DNA of 64,000 nt, from positions 1-64,000 of the forward strand of contig JBBQGV010000008.1 of the NCBI GenBank assembly GCA_038323375.1, written 5' to 3'. This DNA is from JABWAJ01 sp038323375 (GTDB lineage: Bacteria > Bacteroidota > Bacteroidia > Chitinophagales > Saprospiraceae). Below are positions 25,381 to 34,529 of this stretch, one piece after another. Made by a program: the position numbers and the translations under genes. The notes under the pieces were generated by a model that ran no database searches, was not told the origin of the DNA, and was given only the letters and a program-made list of their open reading frames with translations. Numbering within the stretch: position 1 is the stretch's first letter; every line of letters starts with the position of its first letter.

Positions 25381-26172
25381 ATGGAGCTAACAATTTACCA
25401 GGTAGACGCGTTTACAGATCGCCTGTTTAGCGGCAATCCTGCTGCAATCTGTCAATTGCAGGAGTGGTTGCCGGATGCGTTATTGCTCGCCATTGCACAT
25501 GAAAATAACCTTTCTGAAACAGCCTACCTTGTTCCGGAATCGGACGGCTACCGACTTCGGTGGTTTACGCCAACCACCGAAGTCACGCTTTGCGGCCACG
25601 CGACTTTAGCGGCGGCACACGTCTTGTACAATCACCTTGGTTACGAGGCGGATAAGGTCATTTTTCACACCCTCAGCGGCACCCTCACGGTGAAACGCAC
25701 CTCTGATGGCTACATGATGAATTTTCCGACGGATACGCTCCGACACGTCTCAGCGCCATTAGCCCTAATCGTTGCTCTGGGCATTACTCCGACTAAAGTA
25801 TTTCTTGGCCGGGAAGATTACCTCGTCGTGCTGGAAAATCGCCAGCAGGTAGCCGACCTTCACCCTGATTTTGCAGCATTGCGCCGCCTCCAGGGACGCG
25901 GCGTCATCGTCACTGCGCCTTGCGACGACAGCAGCGCCGATTTCGTTTCGCGTTGTTTCTATCCCAATGCCGGCATAGACGAAGACCCCGTGACCGGATC
26001 CGCCCACACCACGATGGCACCCTATTGGGCTGAACGCTTAGGTAAACCAGAACTTTTTGCACGCCAGATTTCTCGCCGGGGGGGCACGTTGAAATGCAGG
26101 CTGCTGAACGACAGAGTCGAACTCATTGGCCATGCTGTGACCTACATGATTGGCGTTGCGCACATAGATTAG
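25381..26172 (+). CDS. PhzF-family isomerase
   Basis: A 263-residue protein of the PhzF / diaminopimelate-epimerase fold, two similar halves. Motifs: VDAFTDRLFSGNPAAIC, the catalytic Glu in NNLSETAYL, TLCGHATLAAAH, and DEDPVTGSAHTTMAPYW in the second half. The physiological substrate of stand-alone members is generally unknown; no phenazine genes are nearby. It overlaps the convergent MFS gene by four bases, so no room remains for a terminator. Confidence 0.93.
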   Translation: MELTIYQVDAFTDRLFSGNPAAICQLQEWLPDALLLAIAHENNLSETAYLVPESDGYRLRWFTPTTEVTLCGHATLAAAHVLYNHLGYEADKVIFHTLSGTLTVKRTSDGYMMNFPTDTLRHVSAPLALIVALGITPTKVFLGREDYLVVLENRQQVADLHPDFAALRRLQGRGVIVTAPCDDSSADFVSRCFYPNAGIDEDPVTGSAHTTMAPYWAERLGKPELFARQISRRGGTLKCRLLNDRVELIGHAVTYMIGVAHID

Positions 26173-27410
26173 GTTGCGGGTTGTGGCAATTGAGCAAATC
26201 GCAGCATGCGCTGCCTCAGCAGGGTGAAGCCAAGAGCTGCCGCTATGCAACATACCATCAGCACATTCCATAGGGTTGAGTAGCCAAAGTCTTCCGCTAT
26301 TTTCAAACCAATAACTGGTGCCAGCACATGCGCAGCCGAAAAAGACATTGCGTATAAAGCCATGTATTGCCCCCTGTTTTGCGGGCGCGAACGCGATATG
26401 GCAAACGAATTGGTAAATGGCATGTTCAGGATTTCCCCAAAGGTAATGATGACCATTGCGCCCACTGCTAAGGGCATGGCGTGCGGGAAAAAATTGAACA
26501 CCCAAAACGACAACCCAATGAGCAGGGTTCCCACCGCAATAATCCGCAGCGGGGGCAGCTTCGATTCCAAAGAATAAACAATGGGCATCTCTAATACGGC
26601 TATCAACAAGCCGTTGAGCGCAAGCAACCAGCCGATTTGTATTTCATCCAGCCGAAAATCTTCCTTTAAAAATACGGGCAAGGTTGAAAATAACTGCATG
26701 AACGTAAATGCCCCTAACGCAGTGATGGCAATAAACCAGAGGTAGAATTTGTCCCGGTAGGCTGAACTGGGATGTGTTCCGGCTAATTGAACCGGTTCAT
26801 CGTGTGGCGCTTCTTTTTTCTCAACCAGAAAAATGCGCATCAAAATGGCCGAGGCAATACAGGTGAGGCCGTCAACCCAAAAAAGCCAGGCGTACCCTTT
26901 CGAACCCGCAAGAAGCCCGCCAACTGCCGGACCTACAGCAAAACCAAGGTTGACCGCTAAGCGCAACAGCGAAAAAGAACGGGTTCGGTTGGCGGCACTG
27001 CTATAAAAAGAAGCCGCAGCAATATTGGCCGGACGGAATGCGTCGGCAACCAAACTCAATACGAAAACAGCGACGCACAAGTGTTCAAATTGATGAATTT
27101 GTGCAAGCAAAATGAACAAAAGGCCGCTTACAAACAGTGTCCAGAACATGACCCGGTAGTAGCCGATCCGGTCAGACAAATACCCGCCAAGGTAGCTGCC
27201 AAGGATGGATCCCAGGCCAAAGCAGCCCATGACAACGCCGGCTCTGCCTTTGCTGAAATCGAGTTCCTGGGTGAGGTAAATTGTTAAAAACGGCAGCACC
27301 ATGGTGCCGCTTCGGTTGATGAAGGAGACAAACGCCAGCAGCCAGATGTCTTTAGACAGGCCACTGAAGGAATTCCGGTAGAGGGTAAAAAGGTTTTGTA
27401 GCAGCGCCAT
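26169..27410 (-). CDS. MFS transporter (drug-efflux-like)
   Basis: A 413-residue membrane protein with about 12 hydrophobic segments and the MFS motif A form GSYLGGYLSDRIGYYRVMFW between segments 2 and 3. Other segment signatures are FINRSGTMVLPFLTIYL (segment 1), AVNLGFAVGPAVGGLLAG and FGEILNMPFTNSFAISRSRP. Members with this N terminus are usually proton-driven exporters of small molecules; the substrate cannot be told. It stands alone, with a 62-base gap to murB. Confidence 0.9.
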   Translation of the reverse strand: MALLQNLFTLYRNSFSGLSKDIWLLAFVSFINRSGTMVLPFLTIYLTQELDFSKGRAGVVMGCFGLGSILGSYLGGYLSDRIGYYRVMFWTLFVSGLLFILLAQIHQFEHLCVAVFVLSLVADAFRPANIAAASFYSSAANRTRSFSLLRLAVNLGFAVGPAVGGLLAGSKGYAWLFWVDGLTCIASAILMRIFLVEKKEAPHDEPVQLAGTHPSSAYRDKFYLWFIAITALGAFTFMQLFSTLPVFLKEDFRLDEIQIGWLLALNGLLIAVLEMPIVYSLESKLPPLRIIAVGTLLIGLSFWVFNFFPHAMPLAVGAMVIITFGEILNMPFTNSFAISRSRPQNRGQYMALYAMSFSAAHVLAPVIGLKIAEDFGYSTLWNVLMVCCIAAALGFTLLRQRMLRFAQLPQPAT

Positions 27411-27472
27411 TTTGGGTGATTATTTTGCGAAACAAACAGCGCAACCAGTATGGAAAGTTTCGTTTGTAAATT

Positions 27473-28492
27473 TTAAATTAGATTCACTTCCGGAACCAGT
27501 GTAATCCCGAATTTTGCTTCCACGGATGCAATAATGGCGTTGGCCAATGCTAAAATCTCCTGGCCGCTTGCCTGGCCATAATTAACCAAAACGAGCGCTT
27601 GTTTTTTATAACACCCCGCATCACCGGAGCGTTTGCCTTTCCAGCCACATTGCTCAATGAGCCAGCCGGCAGGAATTTTTTGCCGGCCTTCACCCATGGA
27701 ATAATGGGGAATATTGGGGAAAGTTTGGTGCAAACTGGAAAATTGTGCGGCATCCACTTCCGGATTTTTAAAGAAGCTACCAGCGTTGCCCAACTGCGCC
27801 GGATCAGGCAATTTGGAATTTCGGATGCGGATCACCGCTTCGCTCAGGGTGGCAATATCGGGATGCGGGACTTCCATTTCCACGAGCATTTCCTGAATTG
27901 CACCGTAAGCAGTGTGGAGTCGGGGTTGCGTTTTGGTGAGCCGGAAAGCCACTTTCAGAATGCAGTATTGGCCTTTCAATTCCTGTTTGAACACGCTGTC
28001 GCGGTAGCCAAACCGGCAATCTGCAGCCCGAAAGGTCCTGATGATTCCGGTGGAAAGCTTTAGGGCTTCTAAGTATTCGAATACGTCTTTGATTTCCACG
28101 CCATACGCACCGATGTTCTGGATGGGTGCCGCGCCAACCGTACCCGGAATCAGGGAGAGGTTTTCGACGCCGCCATATCGGTGTGCCACGCACCATTGCA
28201 CGAAAGGGTGCCAATCCACGCCGCCGCCTGCCGAAACGATTATCGAATCGGCAGTTTCTGATTCGACCTGAATCCCTGAAATTTCATTTTTCGCAACCAA
28301 CCCGGAAACATCCCGGGTAAGCAACAGATTGCTGCCGCCGCCGAGGATAAATGCCAACGGGAGCTTTTGCGACAAGATTTCGCGCAAAGCGTCCACACTG
28401 TTAAAAGCGGCAAACCATTGCGCTTTGGCTTCTACGCCGAACGTATTGTATGCCCGCAAGGACTGGTTTTCTATGATCCGAACGGTGCCCAA
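27473..28492 (-). CDS. murB: UDP-N-acetylmuramate dehydrogenase, type I
   Basis: Reduces UDP-N-acetylglucosamine enolpyruvate to UDP-N-acetylmuramate with NADPH and FAD, a cytosolic step of peptidoglycan precursor synthesis. The 339-residue protein has the FAD-binding LGGGSNLLLT and SLIPGTVGAAPIQNIGAYG. The tyrosine loop GYRDSVFK that marks type I enzymes is present, as are the catalytic GNAGSFFKNP and a C-terminal Glu in VPEVNLI. It starts one base after the stop of the TIR-TPR-SDR gene, so it is translated from the same message. Confidence 0.96.
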   Translation of the reverse strand: MGTVRIIENQSLRAYNTFGVEAKAQWFAAFNSVDALREILSQKLPLAFILGGGSNLLLTRDVSGLVAKNEISGIQVESETADSIIVSAGGGVDWHPFVQWCVAHRYGGVENLSLIPGTVGAAPIQNIGAYGVEIKDVFEYLEALKLSTGIIRTFRAADCRFGYRDSVFKQELKGQYCILKVAFRLTKTQPRLHTAYGAIQEMLVEMEVPHPDIATLSEAVIRIRNSKLPDPAQLGNAGSFFKNPEVDAAQFSSLHQTFPNIPHYSMGEGRQKIPAGWLIEQCGWKGKRSGDAGCYKKQALVLVNYGQASGQEILALANAIIASVEAKFGITLVPEVNLI

Positions 28493-28493
28493 G

Positions 28494-31073
28494 TTAATCC
28501 CGGGTTTGTCTGCCCGAACGATGAATCATGGTGGAACTTGCCTGTTGAGTCCCCATCAACACCATATCCTGGATGTTGACATACTCAGGGCGGGAAGCCA
28601 TGAAAAAAATCGCATCGGCCACATCGCCGGCAGTAAGCGGCTTAAAGTCTTCGTAGATTTTAGCCTGGTTTTCATCGCCGTCGAAGCGGACGAGTGCAAA
28701 CTCGGTTTCGTCTACATGACCCGGGCTGACCTGGCTCACCCGAATATTATGGGTGTAAAGGTCGTAACGCATGCCCTTGGTGAGGGCATAAACGGCAGCT
28801 TTTGTAGCCGAATAAACATTGCCTTTGGGGTACATTTCATTGCCAGCATTGGAGCCAACATTGATGATGTGACCGCTGCTGCGGGCCACCATGAGCGGCG
28901 ATACCATGCGCGTCAGGTAGAGCAACCCTTTAATGTTTGTATCAATCATTTCTTCCCAATGCGCCAGATCCCCTTCATGGATGCTGCTGAACCCCTTGGC
29001 TTTTCCGGCATTATTGATGAGGATGTCAATGTCTTTCCAAACACCCTGAAGGCTGTCAATGGCTGCTTTGGTCGCCTCGGCGTCCTGTACATCAAAGGCC
29101 AGAATTTCGGCCTCAGCGCCGTATTCGGCCTGTAAGTTCGCCTGTACTTCCCGCAACCTTTCCATGCGCCGGCCAGTGAGGATGATGCGGTAGCCGTTTT
29201 GGGCAAAAACCACAGCGGTTGCTTTTCCAATGCCGGAAGTAGCACCGGAAATCAACACCGTTTTATCTACTTTGACCGGCATGGCCGGGGGAATTTCTTC
29301 GGGTTCCTCCTGAGCGGCAGCTTCCTGCGCTTCCAATTCCTGTTTTTCCCGTTCTTCTACTAAGGCCTCCAAACGGGCGATATTGGCTTTGAGCGCTTCT
29401 AAGGCGTCTTTTTCGAAAGAGCCGTGGCGTTCCATCTCTTCCGGCTTTTGATAAAAGAACGCCTGGTCGTTTTGTTCCGTCTTTAGTTCCGGGTTGTTTT
29501 CGCCTGCTTTGAGGTAGGCTTCGTGCGCTTCTTTTTTCTTATCCTGCGCATAATACAAAAGCGCCAGATCGTACCAGGCGAATGGGTGATCCGCCTGAAT
29601 GGCCAGCGTCTTTTTGAAATAGCGCACCGCTTTGTCCGGCTCGTTCAATACTTCTGCCTTAAGCAACGCATATTGGTAGGCAGCTTCAGCATTTTCCGGG
29701 TCTTTTTTGAAAGCTTTTTTAAATGCCCGGGCGGTCGCCTCGGATTCTTCCGAAAAATGCTGCAACAATAAATTGCCTAAGCGGTCGTAAACCTGAGGAT
29801 AATCAGAGTTGACCGCAGCAACCTTTTCGTAGTGGGTTCTTGCTGAAGCAAAATTGCCTTCTCCTTCTGCAATTTCAGCGGCTAAGAAGTTGGCATCTTC
29901 ATTTTCGGGGTCTGCCTGCAGCAGAATCTCCAATTGTTCTTTGGCACCTTCCGGGTTCTCGCCTTTTTGCGACAGCATCAGGGCATAATGGTAGCGCAGC
30001 AACCCCAGCGATGGATGCATGTCCACAGCTTCTGCCAACAGCGTTATGCCTTCTCCAACCTGACCTTTATCGGCTAAGCTCCAGGCATTCTGGAACAGTT
30101 GGATCAGTGCATCATCGGAAAGTCCTGCTTCGGATAAAGCGGTTTCGGGTTGTGGCGTTTCCGCTTCAACGGGTACTTCAGCAGGAGGTGATTCCACCAC
30201 TTCGGGAATGATTTCTATCGGTTCTTCGGGTTGCGCGTTTGCTTCTGCAGGTTCCTCCGGCGCTTGTTCTGAAGCAACTGAAGGCATTTCAGGCTCGTGC
30301 TCCTCTTCGACCTGAGGCTGTTCGACTGACCCAGAAAGGTCAAGTTGGCTGATGCCTGGGATTTCGGTCAGGTCAACCTCTAAATGGTCAGCATCTATGG
30401 CTTCTTCAATAACTTCGGGTTCCGGGGCTGCTTTTGGTTCCGGGCTGCTTACTTCCTGTCCCGGGGCTGCTGCGGCTCGTTCGCGGCGGAATCGGTCCCA
30501 TCCGGTGCGATCCTCCATAAAGTTGAAAAACGCTTCGTAATCATTGGCCGCAAATGCCGGGTATTCGAGGTGTTCAATCCCCCTGAGCGAGCGCAGGTAT
30601 TCCCCGACATCGCTCGAAATATCGCGCATCGAACTCAGGTGCGCATTAAAAGCATCTTCGTCGAGGTCGTGCAAATGGCGCTTTTGACGACGCAAATCTA
30701 AGTATTGATCCTGCCAGTAGTTGATGTATTGAATGATATCGCTTACGCGGTCAAAACGGGTGGAAACGCTGGTGATTGCACCACTTTGTTCCTCCCGGCT
30801 TCTACCCTCTGCGACCACCGGAAGCAGTTGACTGCGTTTGTTTTGCAAAAATTGCAGACCCTGCGCCATGCATTGGGGCGACTTCAGAAAATTATCGGTC
30901 ACTAAGAGGATGATCGGTCCATTGAAAAACTGGAGATGTTCTGCTAAGGATTTTTCTTTGGTTCCATAAAAATGCTCAAAACGGCCCGTGTAACCGCTCA
31001 AATGCTGCTCGATGCTTTCGGCAAGGGCAATGTTGTCAATGTTATAGGCTAAAGCAATGCTTTTGGTGCTCAT
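28494..31073 (-). CDS. TIR - TPR - short-chain dehydrogenase fusion protein
   Basis: An 859-residue protein with three parts. The N terminus (about 4-95) looks like a TIR domain: SIALAYNIDNIALAESIEQH, a strand IILLVTDNFLKSPQCMAQGL, then LLPVV. At the position of the catalytic Glu after the conserved Cys (C68) there is Gln (Q71), so NAD hydrolysis is doubtful. A helical part (about 115-195) and a long acidic, Pro-rich linker (205-315) lead to five or six TPR units (about 320-535) and a coiled coil (555-590). The C terminus (603-850) is a classical SDR: SGATSGIG (609-616), NNAG (687-690), and Y754-x3-K758. There is no signal peptide, so it is cytosolic. The ATG at 31073 is four bases after the TlpA stop; murB follows by one base. 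Confidence 0.85.
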   Translation of the reverse strand: MSTKSIALAYNIDNIALAESIEQHLSGYTGRFEHFYGTKEKSLAEHLQFFNGPIILLVTDNFLKSPQCMAQGLQFLQNKRSQLLPVVAEGRSREEQSGAITSVSTRFDRVSDIIQYINYWQDQYLDLRRQKRHLHDLDEDAFNAHLSSMRDISSDVGEYLRSLRGIEHLEYPAFAANDYEAFFNFMEDRTGWDRFRRERAAAAPGQEVSSPEPKAAPEPEVIEEAIDADHLEVDLTEIPGISQLDLSGSVEQPQVEEEHEPEMPSVASEQAPEEPAEANAQPEEPIEIIPEVVESPPAEVPVEAETPQPETALSEAGLSDDALIQLFQNAWSLADKGQVGEGITLLAEAVDMHPSLGLLRYHYALMLSQKGENPEGAKEQLEILLQADPENEDANFLAAEIAEGEGNFASARTHYEKVAAVNSDYPQVYDRLGNLLLQHFSEESEATARAFKKAFKKDPENAEAAYQYALLKAEVLNEPDKAVRYFKKTLAIQADHPFAWYDLALLYYAQDKKKEAHEAYLKAGENNPELKTEQNDQAFFYQKPEEMERHGSFEKDALEALKANIARLEALVEEREKQELEAQEAAAQEEPEEIPPAMPVKVDKTVLISGATSGIGKATAVVFAQNGYRIILTGRRMERLREVQANLQAEYGAEAEILAFDVQDAEATKAAIDSLQGVWKDIDILINNAGKAKGFSSIHEGDLAHWEEMIDTNIKGLLYLTRMVSPLMVARSSGHIINVGSNAGNEMYPKGNVYSATKAAVYALTKGMRYDLYTHNIRVSQVSPGHVDETEFALVRFDGDENQAKIYEDFKPLTAGDVADAIFFMASRPEYVNIQDMVLMGTQQASSTMIHRSGRQTRD

Positions 31074-31077
31074 GTTT

Positions 31078-32418
31078 TTATTGTTTGTTTGAATGCGCTT
31101 CGGCGAGTAAGTTGGATACAAAAGATTGAAAATCGGTCTTGAATGCTTCGTATTGACTGGTTGCCGGCCCGGAAAAACCGGTGTGGATGCGGCGTACCTG
31201 ATCGTTTCGGTCAATATAAATCGTCGTAGGGTAGGAGAGAACCTGATTCAGCATGGGCAAAGCCAAAGCAGCTTTTTCCTTGTTGGAGGACCCCGCATGC
31301 AGTACGTCGTAGGGGATGCTTAGTCTTTTTTTATAGGTACGGATGGCGTTCATGGCCTTAGCGGGATCGTCATAGCGCTCAAACGCCAGGCCAATGACCA
31401 CGAGATCCGGGTTTGGGTTTTCTTTCAGATAGTTCAGTAAAAAATGCGTCTCGTCCATGCAATTGGGGCACCAGGTGCCCATGAGCTGGATGATTTTGAC
31501 TTTATTGCGGTAAGCCGGATCGTCTAAAGAAATGATTTTTCCTTCCGAATTTTTGAAGGCAAAGCTGAATTTTTCATAACCCGGTTTAAGGAAAGTCAAC
31601 TGATCGGGGTTGGCCAACTGAAAATCAGGGTTTCGTTTGGCTTCCCAAAGGGTTTTATAATGCGTACCCGACCGGAAAGAGCCAATCAGCGTGCCATCTT
31701 CCAGAATTTTTGCTTCGTAAAGAAAAGCATGTGAGCCATCAAAGCAGGAGAGATAAGCTTTATTGGCCTGCACGGTTCCTTCCAAAAAGCGGTGGTCGCC
31801 GGTTTCTGTGAGGAAAGTTCCCTTCAGGTAGTTCCCTTGTTGTACAAACTCGCCAATGGCTTTGAAGGGGTGATCGGTTTCGGTTTCCATCGTCACCTCC
31901 CACTTCCCGCTAAGGTCGGCTGCCGGCGGTTTTTGGAGCGTTGTGAAGCGGTGGCCCTGCCCGTGTTTGGCTAAGAAAGGAATTCGATAGTCTTTTTTGG
32001 AAGCAACGACCCATTCGCCCTGCATGACGTTGCCTTCGCTGTAGACGCGGATGTAGGAGTCGTATTCCGGAAACCGGATGAGGATGGTGTCGCGGGCCGA
32101 GCGTTTTTCGCGGCCCATGCTGATGTCGTCCACTTTGATTCGCTCATCGCCGTTGATGATTTCCAAATAAAAAGTCTGGTCGGGGTTGTATTTGACTTCG
32201 AAGGTAAAGGGAAGTTCACCCTGGGTGACTTCCTCAAACTTCATGTTCAGCTTTTCCGGCAAGGGTTCGCCACGCGGGTTAGGGGTGATGAACTCCGGAT
32301 CTAATTTGAGAACCGCACGCCAGATGCCAGGGGCGATCGCCGGGAACGGATGATCGGCCACTAAACAGCTATTGAAAACAAAAATAAGAAGTGCAAGAAT
32401 CGGTGTAATGGATTTCAT
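31078..32418 (-). CDS. TlpA-family lipoprotein with thioredoxin domain
   Basis: A 446-residue envelope protein. The leader LALLIFVFNSC suggests lipidation at Cys18. The next ~260 residues are beta-rich (GKWEVTMETETDHPFKAIGE, YLKGTFLTETGDHRFLEGT). The C-terminal thioredoxin fold has the redox pair WCPNC (316-320) and cis-Pro in LSYPTTIYID. It resembles resA/tlpA-type reductases. It is seven bases from the upstream gene and four from the fusion gene, placing a periplasmic redox protein in the murB operon. Confidence 0.88.
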   Translation of the reverse strand: MKSITPILALLIFVFNSCLVADHPFPAIAPGIWRAVLKLDPEFITPNPRGEPLPEKLNMKFEEVTQGELPFTFEVKYNPDQTFYLEIINGDERIKVDDISMGREKRSARDTILIRFPEYDSYIRVYSEGNVMQGEWVVASKKDYRIPFLAKHGQGHRFTTLQKPPAADLSGKWEVTMETETDHPFKAIGEFVQQGNYLKGTFLTETGDHRFLEGTVQANKAYLSCFDGSHAFLYEAKILEDGTLIGSFRSGTHYKTLWEAKRNPDFQLANPDQLTFLKPGYEKFSFAFKNSEGKIISLDDPAYRNKVKIIQLMGTWCPNCMDETHFLLNYLKENPNPDLVVIGLAFERYDDPAKAMNAIRTYKKRLSIPYDVLHAGSSNKEKAALALPMLNQVLSYPTTIYIDRNDQVRRIHTGFSGPATSQYEAFKTDFQSFVSNLLAEAHSNKQ

Positions 32419-32425
32419 ATTGCTT

Positions 32426-32959
32426 TTAATCCGACTTTTCGCCTACAAACTGCTGTTCTTTGTATTTGAAAAGAATATTAAACGTTGTCAGGCTGCCGTA
32501 TATGCGCGTGATGTATTGCTGAAGATTGATTTTTTCTTCAGCAGTCAATGCGTTGTTTGCATTGATGCGTTGCTCCATCACCCGGACGCGGTCTCTTACC
32601 ATAACGATTTTATGGAAAAAAGTTTCAATAGGTACTTCTTTTTCTTTTAGCGCGGGGTCGTCCGGGCGCAAAATCATTGTGCCATTTTTCCAGCGGTCGT
32701 TCAGCGGCACTTCTTCGCTGATGTCGGAAAAGGCCCGCAAAACTTTGATCAGGGACTTTTCCGCTTCGGAAAAAGAAATCGCTTCATCCGGCACAATAGC
32801 CTCGATGATTTCCCATTTGTCGTACTCTTTGCCGACCTGTTTGATGCCGTACAGCATAAAACAAACTTCGTAAGCGGCCCGATGCAGGCGAATGACAACG
32901 CCATCTCCGTAAGCCGGGTGGCGTACTCTGGATCCGATACCTAATGATTGAGCTGACAT
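32426..32959 (-). CDS. Conserved hypothetical protein with SH3/Tudor-like N terminus
   Basis: A 177-residue cytosolic protein. The start GIGSRVRHPAYGDGVVI is like the small barrel at the C terminus of UvrD/PcrA and the start of CarD, which bind RNA polymerase; here it stands alone. A charged helical second half (LTAEEKINLQQYITRIYGSL, FNILFKYKEQQFV) follows. No enzyme motif is seen. It lies in the murB operon, 15 bases after the symporter gene and seven before the TlpA gene. A role linked to polymerase or repair is only a guess from the N-terminal similarity. Confidence 0.65.
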   Translation of the reverse strand: MSAQSLGIGSRVRHPAYGDGVVIRLHRAAYEVCFMLYGIKQVGKEYDKWEIIEAIVPDEAISFSEAEKSLIKVLRAFSDISEEVPLNDRWKNGTMILRPDDPALKEKEVPIETFFHKIVMVRDRVRVMEQRINANNALTAEEKINLQQYITRIYGSLTTFNILFKYKEQQFVGEKSD

Positions 32960-32974
32960 ATTTTGGTCAAAATT

Positions 32975-34402
32975 TTAATTTTCTGGTTCTGCCGGCACAT
33001 TCAGTTCACCTTCCGTGCTGGCTACAACGGTGGATACGGTGATATCGCTCGTGACATTAATCACCGTTCTGCACATGTCCAAAATCCGGTCTACCGGAAT
33101 GATGATGGCAATCCAAGCCGGGTTTAGCCCCACTGCCTGGAGTACAACAATCAACATGACCAACCCTGCACTCGGGATGGCCGCTGTGCCAATAGAGGCC
33201 AATGCCGCCGTGAGCAAAACGGTCATTTGCTGGGCAAAACTCAGGTCAACCAAATGGATCTGTGCCAGAAATATGGCCGCTACCGCCTGGTACAAACTGG
33301 TGCCATCCATGTTCACTGTAGCCCCAATGGGCAGCACAAAATTGGTGACGCTTTGAGAAACGCCAAGGTTATCGCGGGTGCATTCCATGGTCACCGGCAG
33401 CGTAGCCGCACTGGAACTAGTCGAAAATGCCAGAAATTGCGCCGGACTGATGCGCCGGAAAAAACTGCTATACGATATTTTGCGCACTAAGGTTAGGATC
33501 ATCGTCGGGTAAACCACAAATAACATCAAGGCAAGGCCGGATAAAACGGTCAGCGAATAACTCAACAGGCCTTTGAAGACTTCAATGACTTCCGCTGTGG
33601 TGCTGGCCATTTGGGCAATAATACCGGCCATCAGGGCAAAAACAAAAAACGGAGCCGCTTTCATGACAATGTCTACCATTCTTACAAAAACTTCACTCGC
33701 ACCGTTCACCACGTCTATTACGGGTTTTGAGGTAGCAGCGGGTAAGGTGACCAATACGATGCCGAAAAAAAGCGCAAAAAAGATGACCTGCAACATTTTT
33801 TTCGTGTCCGACATGGCTACAAAGATGTTGTCCGGCACAAACTCAACCAGAAATTGCAACGGACTCGCCGTCTTGAATTCCTGAGCCGCCTGCAGGCGCT
33901 GTTCGAGACTGGCATTGCCCTGTTCCTTTTGCATATCTGCCGTTGCAGCACTTACCAGATCAGCGTATTGTGGATCGGTCAGGTAGCTTTTTCCGTCTGT
34001 CACTTTTGTGCCTTCTGCACTTTGCGCCCATAATTCGTATTTGATCCGGTTTTTTACCCGCTGTTCTTGCGCAATATAACTGCCGGGCTGAAAAGTGTTG
34101 ACTAAAATGATTCCGAGACCAACGGCAGAAAGCGTCGTAATTAGGTAAAGACCCAATGTTTTGGCACCTACACGCCCAAGTTTGGTCAAGTCCGGCAAAC
34201 TGGCGACACCCGAAATGATGGAAAAAAGCACCAAGGGTACGGAGATGAACTTGAGTAAACGAATGAAAATTTCCCCAAAAGGATTGATCCAGTCTTTGGT
34301 GAATTGTGTCCACCCTAAGGCAGTAGACAGAAATGAGTACCCAATACCCAGTATCAGCGCAATGATGATCTTCCAGTGTAATGCTAATTTTTTTCCTTTC
34401 AT
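32975..34402 (-). CDS. Dicarboxylate/amino-acid:cation symporter (DAACS)
   Basis: A 475-residue inner-membrane transporter of the GltP/DctA family. Family signatures: FIRLLKFISVPLVLFSIISG (segment 2), the serine-rich hairpin STSSSAATLPVTM, the cation/substrate motif GATVNMDGTSLYQ and the last hairpin ASIGTAAIPSAGLVML with PVDRILDMCRTVINV. It takes up glutamate, aspartate or C4-dicarboxylates with sodium or protons. There is an unusually long hydrophilic loop (about 110-185) between segments 3 and 4. It is the first gene of the operon that ends with murB. Confidence 0.95.
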   Translation of the reverse strand: MKGKKLALHWKIIIALILGIGYSFLSTALGWTQFTKDWINPFGEIFIRLLKFISVPLVLFSIISGVASLPDLTKLGRVGAKTLGLYLITTLSAVGLGIILVNTFQPGSYIAQEQRVKNRIKYELWAQSAEGTKVTDGKSYLTDPQYADLVSAATADMQKEQGNASLEQRLQAAQEFKTASPLQFLVEFVPDNIFVAMSDTKKMLQVIFFALFFGIVLVTLPAATSKPVIDVVNGASEVFVRMVDIVMKAAPFFVFALMAGIIAQMASTTAEVIEVFKGLLSYSLTVLSGLALMLFVVYPTMILTLVRKISYSSFFRRISPAQFLAFSTSSSAATLPVTMECTRDNLGVSQSVTNFVLPIGATVNMDGTSLYQAVAAIFLAQIHLVDLSFAQQMTVLLTAALASIGTAAIPSAGLVMLIVVLQAVGLNPAWIAIIIPVDRILDMCRTVINVTSDITVSTVVASTEGELNVPAEPEN

Positions 34403-34481
34403 CCCGGTTGGCTTGAAGGCTTCGTATGCCTATGTGTAAGAATGGTCGCCAAAATAGGGAAATTCCTGAAAATCGGGTATA

Positions 34482-34513
34482 GGAACGTGTCGTAAATAAC
34501 TTTCCTGTTTTGG
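34482..34513. repeat. Relic end of repeat family E
   Basis: GGAACGTGTCGTAAATAACT matches the terminal inverted repeat of the 158-bp element at 46721-46878 with one change. About 30 bases are also shared with 54448-54480. No partner end is seen, so it is a solo or degraded end. Confidence 0.6.
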
Positions 34514-34529
34514 CGGCCTCTTTTTTGGC

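Noticed and set aside
31074..31214. N-terminal extension of the TIR-TPR-SDR protein
   Set aside because: It would overlap the TlpA gene by 137 bases; the ATG at 31073 follows the TlpA stop directly and begins the TIR strand.
34440..34460. TATTTTG on the minus strand as -7 box of the symporter gene
   Set aside because: It lacks one base of the TAnnTTTG form and has no -33 partner.
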